Assembly: GCA_016234555.1 (NCBI GenBank)
Contig: JACRBJ010000044.1
Coordinates: forward strand, 86,737 to 150,736
DNA: 64,000 nt
Source: Chloroflexota bacterium
Lineage (GTDB): Bacteria > Chloroflexota > Anaerolineae > Anaerolineales > Villigracilaceae
Direction of reading: 5' to 3'
This document shows positions 33,168 to 41,101 of the stretch, piece after piece. The notes below the pieces were generated by a model that was not told the DNA's origin, made no database searches, and saw only the letters and a program-made list of their open reading frames with translations. The position numbers and the translations under genes were made by a program. Within the stretch, counting starts at the first letter, position 1, and every line of letters begins with the position of its first letter.

Positions 33168-34073
33168 TCACCGCGCCAGCGAGAGGAAGACATCCTCCAG
33201 GGTTGGTTCGCCCCTTTCGATTTTTTCGACGCGGATTCCTTTTTCTTCCAACAAGCTTTGCAAGGACTTTTTCCCTACCCGCTGGCTGATGACCCGTAAA
33301 TGGTCCCCAGCCAACCCGACGCGTTCCACGCCGTCCATCGCGGAAAGAATCTCCAGCCCCTGCTCCAGAGGATTCGCGTACACCTCCCAAACATCCCCCG
33401 TAATAATTGACTTTTTCAACGCTGTCGGCGTGTCCATTGCCAGCAGTTTGCCGTCGCGCATCACGCCGACGCGCTCGCAGTATTCGGCTTCGTCCATGTA
33501 ATGCGTGGTGACGAGAATGGTCACGCCGTTTTCGGCAAGCTCGTAGATCAAATCCCAAAAGGCGCGGCGGGCGGTGGGATCGACACCCGAGGTGGGTTCA
33601 TCGAGGAAGAGCAGTTTCGGCTCATGAACCAGCGCGATGCCCAGCGAAAGTCTCTGCCGCCAGCCAGTGGACATGTCCCTTGTCAGCGTGGACTCATGTC
33701 CTTTAAGTCCGACCAGCTCAAGGGTATGCTGAATCCGCTCCTTGTCGGTGATTCCGTACACGCCGCCGTAGAAGGTCAAATTCTCCAACGTGGTCAGGTC
33801 ATCATAAATGGCAAACTTCTGCGACATGTATCCGACACGCGCCCGGACTTCCTCGCTCTGACTGGCGACGTCGTATCCCAAAACGGTTGCGCTCCCGTCA
33901 CTGGGTTTGAGCAAACCAAGCAACATGCGAATGGTGGTGGTCTTGCCTGAACCGTTCGGACCAAGATAACCGACCACCTCCCCTGCCTGCACTTCAAAAT
34001 TGATGTGGTCCACCGCGACGAAATCGCCAAATTTGCGGGTAAGGTTTTTGACGGAGATGACAGGATCGGTCAT
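33168..34073 (-). CDS. ABC exporter ATPase, C-terminal-half YbhF-like
   Basis: The 301-residue ATPase has Walker A GPNGSGKTTT (about 38-47), a modified signature (MSTGWRQRLSLG in place of LSGGQ), Walker B LLFLDEPTSGVDP and the switch His in LVTTHYMDEAE. It is in the DrrA/CcmA class of drug and lipid exporters. In YbhF of the YbhFSR system two such domains are fused; here they are separate genes, and this one matches the second half. It is the last gene of the operon and overlaps the nucleotidyltransferase-like gene by 4 bp. Confidence 0.93.
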   Translation of the reverse strand: MTDPVISVKNLTRKFGDFVAVDHINFEVQAGEVVGYLGPNGSGKTTTIRMLLGLLKPSDGSATVLGYDVASQSEEVRARVGYMSQKFAIYDDLTTLENLTFYGGVYGITDKERIQHTLELVGLKGHESTLTRDMSTGWRQRLSLGIALVHEPKLLFLDEPTSGVDPTARRAFWDLIYELAENGVTILVTTHYMDEAEYCERVGVMRDGKLLAMDTPTALKKSIITGDVWEVYANPLEQGLEILSAMDGVERVGLAGDHLRVISQRVGKKSLQSLLEEKGIRVEKIERGEPTLEDVFLSLAR

Positions 34074-34561
34074 GGAATTTCCTTTTTGATTGCGGCACGA
34101 ATCAGTTCAGCTTTCTGTGCACGTCCCATTTTTTCATAGGCAAGCGCCTCATGCTGCAAGGGAAGAACGGGGACTTGAAACTCATGCCAGTCGACCCAAA
34201 CGCGGGTGGAGGCAATGTCGATTGCGGGATCCCAAATTCCAGTTGGGGAACGATGACGCATGTCGCCGAGGAACTCTACCTGCAATCCATTTATCTCCGC
34301 CTGCCCATGATATGAAAGAGTGTGTTCCGATTCCCAAACATGTACGGGAGTTTTCACGAATTCAGTCAAATGTTTTTCAATAATGTAAATGGTCTGGGCA
34401 TCAGTCTGCAAATCAAGGTCATTCACGGGAATATCAACACCCTGCAAGCGCAGGCCTGCGCTCCCCGTTAAGGCCCAAGGCAAGTCGGCGGGAGGGATTT
34501 TTTCAATCAGCAAACGCAGAACTTTTGCATGTTGATCGGGAAGGTCAAGGACGGTGTTCAT
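34070..34561 (-). CDS. Nucleotidyltransferase-fold protein embedded in ABC operon
   Basis: The 163-residue protein has ALTGSAGLRLQGVDIPVNDLDLQTD, which resembles the GS...DxD minimal motif of nucleotidyltransferase-fold proteins (GSAG, then NDLDL), as in MNT or AbiEii-type enzymes. It overlaps both flanking ATPase genes by 4 bp, so it is translated within the operon. No HEPN partner is adjacent. Its role in an exporter operon is unclear. It could modify a protein or small molecule, or be a decayed or passenger gene. There are no membrane segments. Confidence 0.7.
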   Translation of the reverse strand: MNTVLDLPDQHAKVLRLLIEKIPPADLPWALTGSAGLRLQGVDIPVNDLDLQTDAQTIYIIEKHLTEFVKTPVHVWESEHTLSYHGQAEINGLQVEFLGDMRHRSPTGIWDPAIDIASTRVWVDWHEFQVPVLPLQHEALAYEKMGRAQKAELIRAAIKKEIP

Positions 34562-35556
34562 TCAACTGACTCCGATAATGCAATAAAGACATCCTCCAAA
34601 GCGGGCGGGACGACTCGCAGGTCAATCAACGTGCCGCCAGCAGATTTGATCTCATCGGGCAGTCGCCCCAAAATGAGGTCGGACTTTCCCTCGCGCACGC
34701 GGACGTGCAACTTATCGCCAAACGCGGCGACATCCTCGACATCTTCGTCCTGGTGAGCCACGTGCCTGAGCGTATTAATTGGGTCGCCGCGCAACTCCAG
34801 CACGCGCCCATTCAACCGCGCCCGCAAATTGGACGGCGTATCTTCGGCAATGATTTTGCCCGTTTTCACAAATCCAACCCGATGACAACGCGAGGCTTCG
34901 TCCATGTAGGGGGTGGAGATAATAACGGAGACGCCACCCGCCCTCACCCCTTGCCCCTTATCATCCCCGAAGGGGGCTCCCTGAGGGAGAGGGGTTGGGG
35001 TGAGGGGAACAGATGCTAACTTAATTACCAACTGCCAGAAATCCTGCCGTGTGACGGGGTCCACGCCCGTGGTGGGTTCATCGAGCAACAACAGACGGGG
35101 GCGTGTGACCAAGGCGGAGGCAAGTCCCAGTTTTTGCTTCATGCCGCCGGAGAGCTGTCCCGCGCGGCGGTCTTTGAACTTTTCCAAGCCGACGAATTCA
35201 AGGATTTCCATCGAGCGCGGAAGCCATTCGGTCTGGGAAAGTCCGCGCACTTCCGCAAAGAAGCGGATATTCTCCAGCACGGTCAAATCCTCGTACATCG
35301 AAAACCGCTGGGACAGATACCCTATCTGCGAGCGGACTTGTTCGACCTGTTTCCGCACATCGTAACCGCAGACGTTGATCTCGCCTGAATCAGGCAGGAG
35401 AGCGCCGACCAGCAGGCGCATGGTGGTCGTCTTGCCTGCGCCATCCGAGCCGACCAGTCCGTAGATTTCGCCTTCCTGAACGTGCAGGGAGATGTCATCC
35501 ACGGCGTGGGTCGCGCCGAAAGATTTCGAGACGTGAGTTGCTTCGACTAAATTCAT
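34558..35556 (-). CDS. ABC exporter ATPase, N-terminal-half YbhF-like, with repeat insertion
   Basis: The 332-residue ATPase has Walker A GSDGAGKTTT (about 37-46), signature QLSGGMKQ and Walker B LLLLDEPTTGVDP. The switch region reads ISTPYMDEAS, where the usual His is replaced, as in degenerate N-terminal halves of YbhF-type twin ATPases. Residues about 182-208 (for example LTPTPLPQG) are encoded by an inserted palindromic repeat between the D-loop and the switch strand. It overlaps the flavodoxin-like gene by 4 bp upstream and the nucleotidyltransferase-like gene by 4 bp downstream. Confidence 0.92.
   Translation of the reverse strand: MNLVEATHVSKSFGATHAVDDISLHVQEGEIYGLVGSDGAGKTTTMRLLVGALLPDSGEINVCGYDVRKQVEQVRSQIGYLSQRFSMYEDLTVLENIRFFAEVRGLSQTEWLPRSMEILEFVGLEKFKDRRAGQLSGGMKQKLGLASALVTRPRLLLLDEPTTGVDPVTRQDFWQLVIKLASVPLTPTPLPQGAPFGDDKGQGVRAGGVSVIISTPYMDEASRCHRVGFVKTGKIIAEDTPSNLRARLNGRVLELRGDPINTLRHVAHQDEDVEDVAAFGDKLHVRVREGKSDLILGRLPDEIKSAGGTLIDLRVVPPALEDVFIALSESVE
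34938..35008. repeat. CTCACCCC/GGGGTGAG palindromic repeat copy 2 (inside ATPase gene)
   Basis: CCGCCCTCACCCCTTGCCCC and the later GAGGGAGAGGGGTTGGGGTG form inverted arms around a shorter GGGGGCTCCC-type centre. The reading frame stays open through it and encodes about 25 residues. Confidence 0.88.
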
Positions 35557-36320
35557 GCCAGCATTTCCTTTGCGCGTTCAAGCATGACCTTCTTGAACGG
35601 CGGAAGATTTTTGAGGATTTTGAAAAACGGCACGGGGATGATTTCCTGATTGGCAATTCGCTGCGTGCGCGGGTTGATTCGACCTTCGAGCGCAAGTTCC
35701 CGTCCCGCCTGAATGTACGCCGTGTAGACCTGATCCAAACGCGGGAGTTTTTTCCGCTTCTCGGGGTCGTGTCCGTAGCCAGCCAGTTTTCCGCCGTTGC
35801 GGACGAGTTTGCCCACATGCGGCGCATCCATAAATCGCGCAAAGGCGCGGAAATACGAAAGCGCGTTGCGTGGAGTCTCATCCTCCAGATTATCACAGCA
35901 GACCAACGAAACGAATGGCTTGGAGCAAACGGCATGGTCAATGTGATGGAACAACAGTCCGCTTTGGGTGAGCATCACCTGGTTCACGTCACTGGTGGAG
36001 TAAAGTCGGTCAAGGAAGGTCTTGAGCAATCCCGACATGCCGAAGACGTAGACAGGCGTCGCGTAAATCACAACATCCGATTTCGCAATCTTGTCAAAAA
36101 TCGAAGCCACATCATCGCGGTCACGATAGGCGCACTGGAGATAATGTTCCGCTTCGTGGCATTCGCCACAGGACAGGCAGCGGTTGATCTTGTATTTGGC
36201 AAGAGTCACAATTTCACATTCCGCGCCCGCCTCGCTTGCACCTTGAAACAGCAGGTCGAGCAGGTAACAGGTATGTCCCTTGTCGCCGCGATGGGAGCCA
36301 TTGATCGCAAGTAATTTCAT
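35553..36320 (-). CDS. Flavodoxin-like NADPH-dependent FMN reductase family protein
   Basis: The 255-residue protein opens with the FMN-binding LLAINGSHRGDKGHTCYLLDLL typical of iron-sulfur-flavoprotein and WrbA relatives. It has a cysteine cluster (CLSCGECH) and YATPVYVFGMSGLLKTFLDRL, the second flavin contact. The CxxC-containing loop may bind a metal or a cluster, as in Isf-type proteins. The C-terminal ~90 residues are an extension not always present. It overlaps the downstream ATPase gene by 4 bp and shares the TetR operon. It may supply redox function against the exported compound. Confidence 0.88.
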   Translation of the reverse strand: MKLLAINGSHRGDKGHTCYLLDLLFQGASEAGAECEIVTLAKYKINRCLSCGECHEAEHYLQCAYRDRDDVASIFDKIAKSDVVIYATPVYVFGMSGLLKTFLDRLYSTSDVNQVMLTQSGLLFHHIDHAVCSKPFVSLVCCDNLEDETPRNALSYFRAFARFMDAPHVGKLVRNGGKLAGYGHDPEKRKKLPRLDQVYTAYIQAGRELALEGRINPRTQRIANQEIIPVPFFKILKNLPPFKKVMLERAKEMLA

Positions 36321-36323
36321 TCT

Positions 36324-36737
36324 CTATACCTTCGATATTTCTTTTCTCTTGGCATTGAAGTAGGAAAACGTAAACAGTGAAAAAATAATCGCCTGCATGA
36401 CGAATGATGGGATAAGCGCGTCGAGTGGCACAAACCCGACTTTGATTCCCCAAACCTGGGTGACGATTTCTCCGACGACCACAACCAGTGTGATTGGGAG
36501 GATGTCTTTTCTTTCCAAAGGTTTGCGGTCTGCCCAAAGCAGCAGGACGGTCCAACCAAACATCAGCGGAGCGCCCATGCCCATTGCATATCGAAAATCA
36601 GCCATCGGATGAAAATCCACAGGCTGGTTCATGAACTGGAACAGGCTGGGGATTAACATCATCACGCCTGCGACAAAGTCCACAACCGCGCCAACCCAAT
36701 AACTCACTCGTAACCAGCGGACAACATTATTTTTCAT
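36324..36737 (-). CDS. Four-helix membrane protein
   Basis: The 137-residue protein has four hydrophobic helices (about 10-30, 48-66, 78-98 and 108-128) and short polar loops. The first helix contains YWVGAVVDFVAGVMMLIPSLF. It overlaps the upstream deazaflavin-type gene by 11 bp and precedes the flavodoxin-like gene by 3 bp, so it is part of the same transcript. I do not recognise the family. A membrane anchor or small-molecule binding role is possible but unproven. Confidence 0.7.
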   Translation of the reverse strand: MKNNVVRWLRVSYWVGAVVDFVAGVMMLIPSLFQFMNQPVDFHPMADFRYAMGMGAPLMFGWTVLLLWADRKPLERKDILPITLVVVVGEIVTQVWGIKVGFVPLDALIPSFVMQAIIFSLFTFSYFNAKRKEISKV

Positions 36738-37209
36738 TATCAGTCCTCACATGATGAATGACAACCATGGCTTCGCCATTTGCCAATGCTTCCAATTGTT
36801 CGCGGCTGGGACGTTTTGGCAAGCCATGAGCCTTTTCCATAATCATCCCGATCAAGCGGGGGTGACGTTCGAGACGCACTTCCAAAAAATCAGCAAACCT
36901 CGAAGAGTCGGTGACTATCTCCGCCGTGCCTTGAATATGCTTCGCGCCTACACGCAGCTCCACCTGTGAATTCGACTGGATGTTGCGTACCCAATCCGCA
37001 TTAAGTCCGCGCGCCGCGCCGAGGTAATAATCCTCGCCGATCTTTTCATATTGAAGCGGTGTCACCCGCTTCTTCCCAGACTTTCTGCCCGTCGTCGTCA
37101 ACAGGACGATGAACCCGCCGATGATGGGTCCCAGTCCAAGGGCATAAAGTACGCGATGGATTTTTTGAATATTCTTCATCTTCGACCAGTCGAATGTGTT
37201 TGGTTTCAT
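36727..37209 (-). CDS. Deazaflavin/F420-type nitroreductase family protein
   Basis: The 160-residue protein has the DDN/DUF385 fold pattern: VLLTTTGRKSGKKRVTPLQYEKIGEDYYLGAARG, LNADWVRNIQSN, VELRVG and the C-terminal beta strand. The TTGRKSG motif binds the phosphate of F420 or FMN in this family, whose members reduce quinones, nitro compounds or drugs. The hydrophobic start may sit near the membrane. It is within the exporter operon, immediately downstream of the inserted four-helix-bundle gene. Confidence 0.85.
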   Translation of the reverse strand: MKPNTFDWSKMKNIQKIHRVLYALGLGPIIGGFIVLLTTTGRKSGKKRVTPLQYEKIGEDYYLGAARGLNADWVRNIQSNSQVELRVGAKHIQGTAEIVTDSSRFADFLEVRLERHPRLIGMIMEKAHGLPKRPSREQLEALANGEAMVVIHHVRTDNEK

Positions 37210-37232
37210 GGTGTATTTCTTTCTCTGTTTAG

Positions 37233-37260
37233 TCGAAAGTTAAAGGTCGAAGGTCACGGA
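37233..37260. repeat. GTCGAAAGTTAAAGGTC repeat array, left flank of four-helix-bundle gene
   Basis: GTCGAAAGTTAAAGGTCGAA followed by GGTCACGG. It is similar in unit to 13782-13829 and is the approximate reverse complement of the array at 37684-37740. Confidence 0.85.
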
Positions 37261-37261
37261 G

Positions 37262-37672
37262 CTAGGCTTCGTAGTCAGCCGCGTTGTCTGAGGCCCGTCG
37301 CGGGCGGGGGTTGGTTTCGAGATATTTGATAAACCTGGCGGTTTGGCGAGAGCAGGTTTCTGCCATTGCAAACGTCTCTTTGAATTGTTCTTCTGTGATG
37401 TAGTTTTGGTCAAGGGCAATGTAAAGTTGCGCCCTGACTTCACCAGCCGACGCGCGTGCCATGCCAAGGAAATTAATGAACTGCACGTCCGTACGGCTCT
37501 CGAATCCCTCGGCGATATTGCTCATGACAGAAATGCTCGCTCGACGGATTTGGTCACGAAGCCCAAAGTCACGATTGAACCCCGCCTGATTGGTATGAGC
37601 ATAAACCGAGTTGGTCAATTGCCTCGCCGTCTTCCATGCTTCAATCTCTTCAAACCGAGTGATGGCTGTCAT
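37262..37672 (-). CDS. Four-helix-bundle protein (23S rRNA IVS/S23 family)
   Basis: The 136-residue protein matches the stand-alone four-helix-bundle family first seen in 23S rRNA intervening sequences: FEEIEAWKTARQLTNSVYAHT, then LRDQIRRASISVMSNIAEGFE near the middle, then GMARASAGEVRAQLYIALDQNYITEEQF and a final helix. GFE and RASxSVxxNIAEG are the family hallmark. Function is unknown; related Avd proteins assist diversity-generating retroelements, but no reverse transcriptase is seen here. It interrupts an otherwise tight exporter operon and is flanked on both sides by inverted arrays of the same degenerate repeat. Confidence 0.93.
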   Translation of the reverse strand: MTAITRFEEIEAWKTARQLTNSVYAHTNQAGFNRDFGLRDQIRRASISVMSNIAEGFESRTDVQFINFLGMARASAGEVRAQLYIALDQNYITEEQFKETFAMAETCSRQTARFIKYLETNPRPRRASDNAADYEA

Positions 37673-37683
37673 TTTCCATTTCC

Positions 37684-37740
37684 TTTTTCTGACCTTTGAC
37701 TTTCAACTTTAGACCTTCGACTTTAGACCTTCGATCTTAC
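37684..37740. repeat. GACCTTTGACTTTCAAC repeat array, right flank of four-helix-bundle gene
   Basis: GACCTTTGACTTTCAACTTT is followed by AGACCTTCGACTTTAGACCT and TCGATCTT. Units of 7-10 nt repeat about five times. The orientation is opposite to the left-flank array. Confidence 0.88.
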
Positions 37741-39185
37741 TTAAACACCACATCCGCAGGCATTCCGATCTTCAACTTCCCATCGGGATCATTGACCTTC
37801 AACTTGATGGCATAGACCGTGCTGGAGCGACCTTCAACGGTTTGGACGTTGCGCGGTGTGAATTCTGCTTTGTTGGCAATCTGGATGACCTCGGCAGTGA
37901 AGGTCAGGTCGGGGAAGGAGTCAACCGTCAGTTCGGCTTGCTGACCGATTGAGACTTTGCCATAGCGGTTTTCAGGGACGTAGACCGTGATGGTCAGGTT
38001 ATTCAACTCGCCGAGGACAAAAGCCGTCGCGCCAGGCTGGACAAACTCACCCACTTCCACGTTGCGAGTCAGGACGACGCCATGCATCGGCGAAGGGATG
38101 GTCAGCTTGGCGATTTGGGTATCGATCAGGTCGAGATTCGCCTGAGCCTGTCCTACCGCCATTTGCGCCTGATCCGCCGCCGCCTGCGCCTGCGATAGCG
38201 CGCCTTCCGCCACTGTCACCGCAGTGGACTGTTCGCCCGTCTGGAATTTCCGCAGGTAATCAAGCGCCGCGTAATAACGTTCCTGCGCCACCGAGACTTC
38301 GGCGCGAAGCAAAAGCACATCGTCCGCCGCCTGTGTGTCGAGAAGTTCGTCGTAGGCTTTCTGGGCATCGTCCAGTTCCTTTTCCGCCGCATCGAAAAGA
38401 TTCTCGCCCGCATCTGTCAGGTTCTCGTCGCCACGGCAGCCATAAACGCGATTGGTCAACCGCTTGTTGTCCACCCGATAACCTTCGTTGGTCCCGCAGT
38501 GGGTGCTGTTGTACCTGCCGACGGGCGCGTTGGCATCGGCGGAATTTTGGGTGAGGTTGTTCACGTCCTTCGCCAGTGAATAGGCGAGACGCGCATTGAG
38601 AAGCCGCTTCTCGGCTTTGAGGAATTCCGACTTCTCAACCGATGTATTGACATTCTCCAAATTGGCGCGGGCTTCTTCCAAAGCTTTCAAAGCAATGTCA
38701 ACTTGGTCCTGCGCCGCCTGAAGTTGCTCTGTGCGGGAGAAATACCAGTCGGGCTGCTCGAAGCGATTCGGATCCTTCGAGAACCAATCCTGAGTACGGG
38801 TTTTCTTGTCCTGCGCGAGCGCGGCTTCGAGGGCGATTTGATATTGGCTCTGCGCGGTGGACAGCGCGTTCTGGGCAGTCTTCGCCCCCGCTTTGGCTGA
38901 CTCCAAACTGGCGGCGGCTACCGCCCGTTGAGCGGCGAGCAGGCTTGGGTCGAGTTGCAGTAGCGGGTCGTTCACTGAAATGGCTTGACCTTCATCTGCA
39001 AGGACTTCGGTCACCTTGCCAGCCATTTCGGGCGCAACGTTCACCTGCGTTGCCTCGATGGTGCCAGAGGCGGTCAGCGCGCCTTTTTTGTTCGAGAGGA
39101 CTTGCGTAATGATGAAGTAGATGCTGACGGCAACGAGCAGCAGGACGACAACGATTGCCTGAATTGGGGGACGTTTGTGGTTCAT
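37737..39185 (-). CDS. HlyD-family membrane fusion protein
   Basis: The 482-residue periplasmic or cell-surface adaptor has an N-terminal helix (about 8-28), lipoyl half-motifs (GTIEATQVNVAPEMAGKVTEVLADEGQAI and MHGVVLTRNVEVGEFVQPGA), a long coiled-coil hairpin (85-345) and a beta-barrel (AFVLGELNNLTITVYVPENRYGKV...). The hairpin contains an unusual loop with two cysteines (THCGTN, YGCRGD). It corresponds to YbhG in YbhGFSR-type exporters. The start has AAAGGAGA upstream. It lies between the permease gene and the inserted four-helix gene. Confidence 0.95.
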   Translation of the reverse strand: MNHKRPPIQAIVVVLLLVAVSIYFIITQVLSNKKGALTASGTIEATQVNVAPEMAGKVTEVLADEGQAISVNDPLLQLDPSLLAAQRAVAAASLESAKAGAKTAQNALSTAQSQYQIALEAALAQDKKTRTQDWFSKDPNRFEQPDWYFSRTEQLQAAQDQVDIALKALEEARANLENVNTSVEKSEFLKAEKRLLNARLAYSLAKDVNNLTQNSADANAPVGRYNSTHCGTNEGYRVDNKRLTNRVYGCRGDENLTDAGENLFDAAEKELDDAQKAYDELLDTQAADDVLLLRAEVSVAQERYYAALDYLRKFQTGEQSTAVTVAEGALSQAQAAADQAQMAVGQAQANLDLIDTQIAKLTIPSPMHGVVLTRNVEVGEFVQPGATAFVLGELNNLTITVYVPENRYGKVSIGQQAELTVDSFPDLTFTAEVIQIANKAEFTPRNVQTVEGRSSTVYAIKLKVNDPDGKLKIGMPADVVFK

Positions 39186-39200
39186 GGAAATCTCCTTTGT

Positions 39201-39256
39201 CTCCCCTCTCCTTGTAGGACGTGTGCCCGTTAGGGTAGAGGGGTTGGGGGTGAGGT
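39201..39256. repeat. CTCCCCTCTCC/GGGTAGAGGGG palindromic repeat copy 3
   Basis: CTCCCCTCTCCTTGTAGGAC and TAGGGTAGAGGGGTTGGGGG form inverted arms, in the gap between the permease and HlyD genes. It ends two bases before the permease stop codon. Confidence 0.85.
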
Positions 39257-39257
39257 T

Positions 39258-40385
39258 TTAGTCAAGCCGCTTGCGGAAACGCAGGGCAGCGGCAGTCATA
39301 ATGCCGACTGCAAAGAGGGTCATGGCGATGACATCAGTCTGAATCATCGCCAAGCTGACGTCCTTAAGCAAAAGCGAGCGGATGATGACAAGGTAATAAC
39401 GCAAAGGCATCAGGTAGGAAAGCCATCGTAGGATAGTCGGCATGGCTTCGAGTGGAAAGAAGAAGCCCGAAAGGAAAATGCTCGGCAGCAGGGTCATCCA
39501 CACGGTAAGCATGGCTTCCTGTTGGGTATTGGCGATGGTGGAAGCAAACAACCCAATCCCAAGTCCTGTGATGAGGAAAATCACCGACAGCAGGAGGATG
39601 AGCCCGAGGTCACCGCGGATGGGCATCCCAAACCACCAGTGACCGAAAGCCAGCACTTCGATGGTGTTGAAAAAGCCGAGGATGACGTACGGCATCAACT
39701 TTCCGACGATCAACTCCCACGAGCGGATGGGCGTGACGATCAACTGCTCGATGGTCCCCCGTTCACGTTCCCGCACCACCGACGAGGCGGTGAGGATGGC
39801 GGCGATGGCATACAAAATCATACCGATCACGCCTGGGATCATGAAGTAGGCGCTGACCAGGTCGGGGTTGTACCAGACGGTGGTGTGAACCTGAACTGGC
39901 GGCTGGACTTTGAGATTCATTCCAGTGCGGGCAAAGTTTTCGGTGAGAATTTCGGTGGAGTGGCTCTGGCTGATGAGTTGCGCCGCCGAAAGCGCGGTGG
40001 ACGCGCTGGTTGGATCGGAGCCATCAAGGATGAACGCCACCTGTGCGTCGCCATCGCTGAGACGCTGGGCGTAATCGGGCGGGATGATGACTGCCGCCTT
40101 CGCCTTGCCAGAGGCAATCAGTTGTTCGATTTCCGCTTCGGATTGGACATCGTAGGCAATGCGAAAATAATCGGCGGCACGGTAGGCATCCAGCAGGGCG
40201 CGGGATTCGGGACTGCGGCTTTGATCCAGCACAGCGAGCGGAACATTGCGGACGTCGTTCGTGGCAGAATATCCAAGCAGGAACAACTGCATGATCGGGA
40301 TAACAAGGATCATCGCCAGTGTGCGCACGTCGCGGAATATCTGGATGAATTCCTTGCGGATGATGGACATTAAGCGTGAATTCAT
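39258..40385 (-). CDS. ABC-2 type permease (YbhS/YhhJ-like)
   Basis: The 375-residue membrane protein has one N-terminal helix, a ~150-residue extracytoplasmic loop (SATNDVRNVPLAVLDQSRSPESRALLDAY...), then five helices with VVRERERGTIEQLIVTPIRSWELIVGKLMPY, the coupling-helix signature of the DrrB/YhhJ class. It overlaps tetR by 4 bp and is the first export gene. Only one permease is present, while YbhFSR uses two, so a homodimer is likely. Confidence 0.95.
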   Translation of the reverse strand: MNSRLMSIIRKEFIQIFRDVRTLAMILVIPIMQLFLLGYSATNDVRNVPLAVLDQSRSPESRALLDAYRAADYFRIAYDVQSEAEIEQLIASGKAKAAVIIPPDYAQRLSDGDAQVAFILDGSDPTSASTALSAAQLISQSHSTEILTENFARTGMNLKVQPPVQVHTTVWYNPDLVSAYFMIPGVIGMILYAIAAILTASSVVRERERGTIEQLIVTPIRSWELIVGKLMPYVILGFFNTIEVLAFGHWWFGMPIRGDLGLILLLSVIFLITGLGIGLFASTIANTQQEAMLTVWMTLLPSIFLSGFFFPLEAMPTILRWLSYLMPLRYYLVIIRSLLLKDVSLAMIQTDVIAMTLFAVGIMTAAALRFRKRLD

Positions 40386-40999
40386 TTGATCTCCTTCAAG
40401 ACGCCGTACAGGAAGATATCTACATAGGCGCCCATGGGATCTGAGGGTAGGAGTTTTCTCAATGGGGTATCGCCAAGTATGATGTCGGTAATCATGTAGG
40501 AAACCACCAGTCCAAAAAAGGAACGCGCCAACACTGCGGGGTTGGTAACGCGCAGTTCCTTCCGTGCCTTGACCAGTTTTTCGAAGATGGGGAGTATCTT
40601 GGGCGCGACCTCCAGTACGATCAATTTACCATGTTGACCACGAAACTCAACCAGTTCGATGAACATTAGGTTGATGTAGTCGGGCTGTTTTTTTATTTCG
40701 TTCATGCTGATGAGCGCCGCATTTCGCAAAAACTCCTCGGCGGTTTCCCCTTGCGCTTCGAGAATCAAGGGCATGATTTTCTTGTACGGATGCTTGTCCA
40801 CAACAATGGCTTCGAAGATTTCATCCTTGCTCTTAAAATGGTTGTAAATCCCACCCAAAGCCAATCCCGCATGTTCCGCAATCTCCCGCATGGATGTGGC
40901 ATGATAACCGTTCTTGATGAACAATTCCGCAGCGGCATCTTCGATGGCAAGACGGGTGGTCTCGCCTTTGGTTGGGGCGTCCTTCGCTTTTTCGGGCAT
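40382..40999 (-). CDS. TetR/AcrR-family repressor
   Basis: The 205-residue protein has an N-terminal TetR helix-turn-helix (AIEDAAAELFIKNGYHATSMREIAEHAGLALGGIYNHFKSKDEIFEAI, about 18-66) and a helical ligand-binding C-terminus. It heads the exporter operon, with a promoter and a 14-bp palindrome directly upstream, so it should repress its own operon. The identical palindrome in front of the giant activase gene suggests a second target. The gene overlaps the permease by 4 bp. Confidence 0.95.
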   Translation of the reverse strand: MPEKAKDAPTKGETTRLAIEDAAAELFIKNGYHATSMREIAEHAGLALGGIYNHFKSKDEIFEAIVVDKHPYKKIMPLILEAQGETAEEFLRNAALISMNEIKKQPDYINLMFIELVEFRGQHGKLIVLEVAPKILPIFEKLVKARKELRVTNPAVLARSFFGLVVSYMITDIILGDTPLRKLLPSDPMGAYVDIFLYGVLKEIK

Positions 41000-41023
41000 G
41001 GTTTTCCTTCTTTCAAGAAAATG

Positions 41024-41037
41024 AACGAACGTTCGTT
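41024..41037. promoter_or_regulatory. Palindromic operator upstream of tetR
   Basis: AACGAACGTTCGTT is a perfect 14-bp palindrome in the context AAATGAACGAACGTTCGTTT. It lies 24 bp before the tetR ATG and just downstream of the promoter, a good position to block transcription. An identical copy is at 46015-46028. Confidence 0.88.
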
Positions 41038-41044
41038 TTTATTT

Positions 41045-41074
41045 ATTCTACAACTGACCAGGGGCTTCTGTCAA
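41045..41074 (-). promoter_or_regulatory. Promoter of the tetR-exporter operon
   Basis: On the minus strand, TTGACA is followed by 18 bases and TAGAAT. The operator overlaps the expected transcription start. Confidence 0.78.
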
Positions 41075-41101
41075 GATGGAAAAATCCCCCATTTCAGTCT
41101 A

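Noticed and set aside
37262-37672. Diversity-generating retroelement suggested by the Avd-like four-helix-bundle gene
   Set aside because: No reverse transcriptase, template repeat or variable-repeat target is visible nearby.
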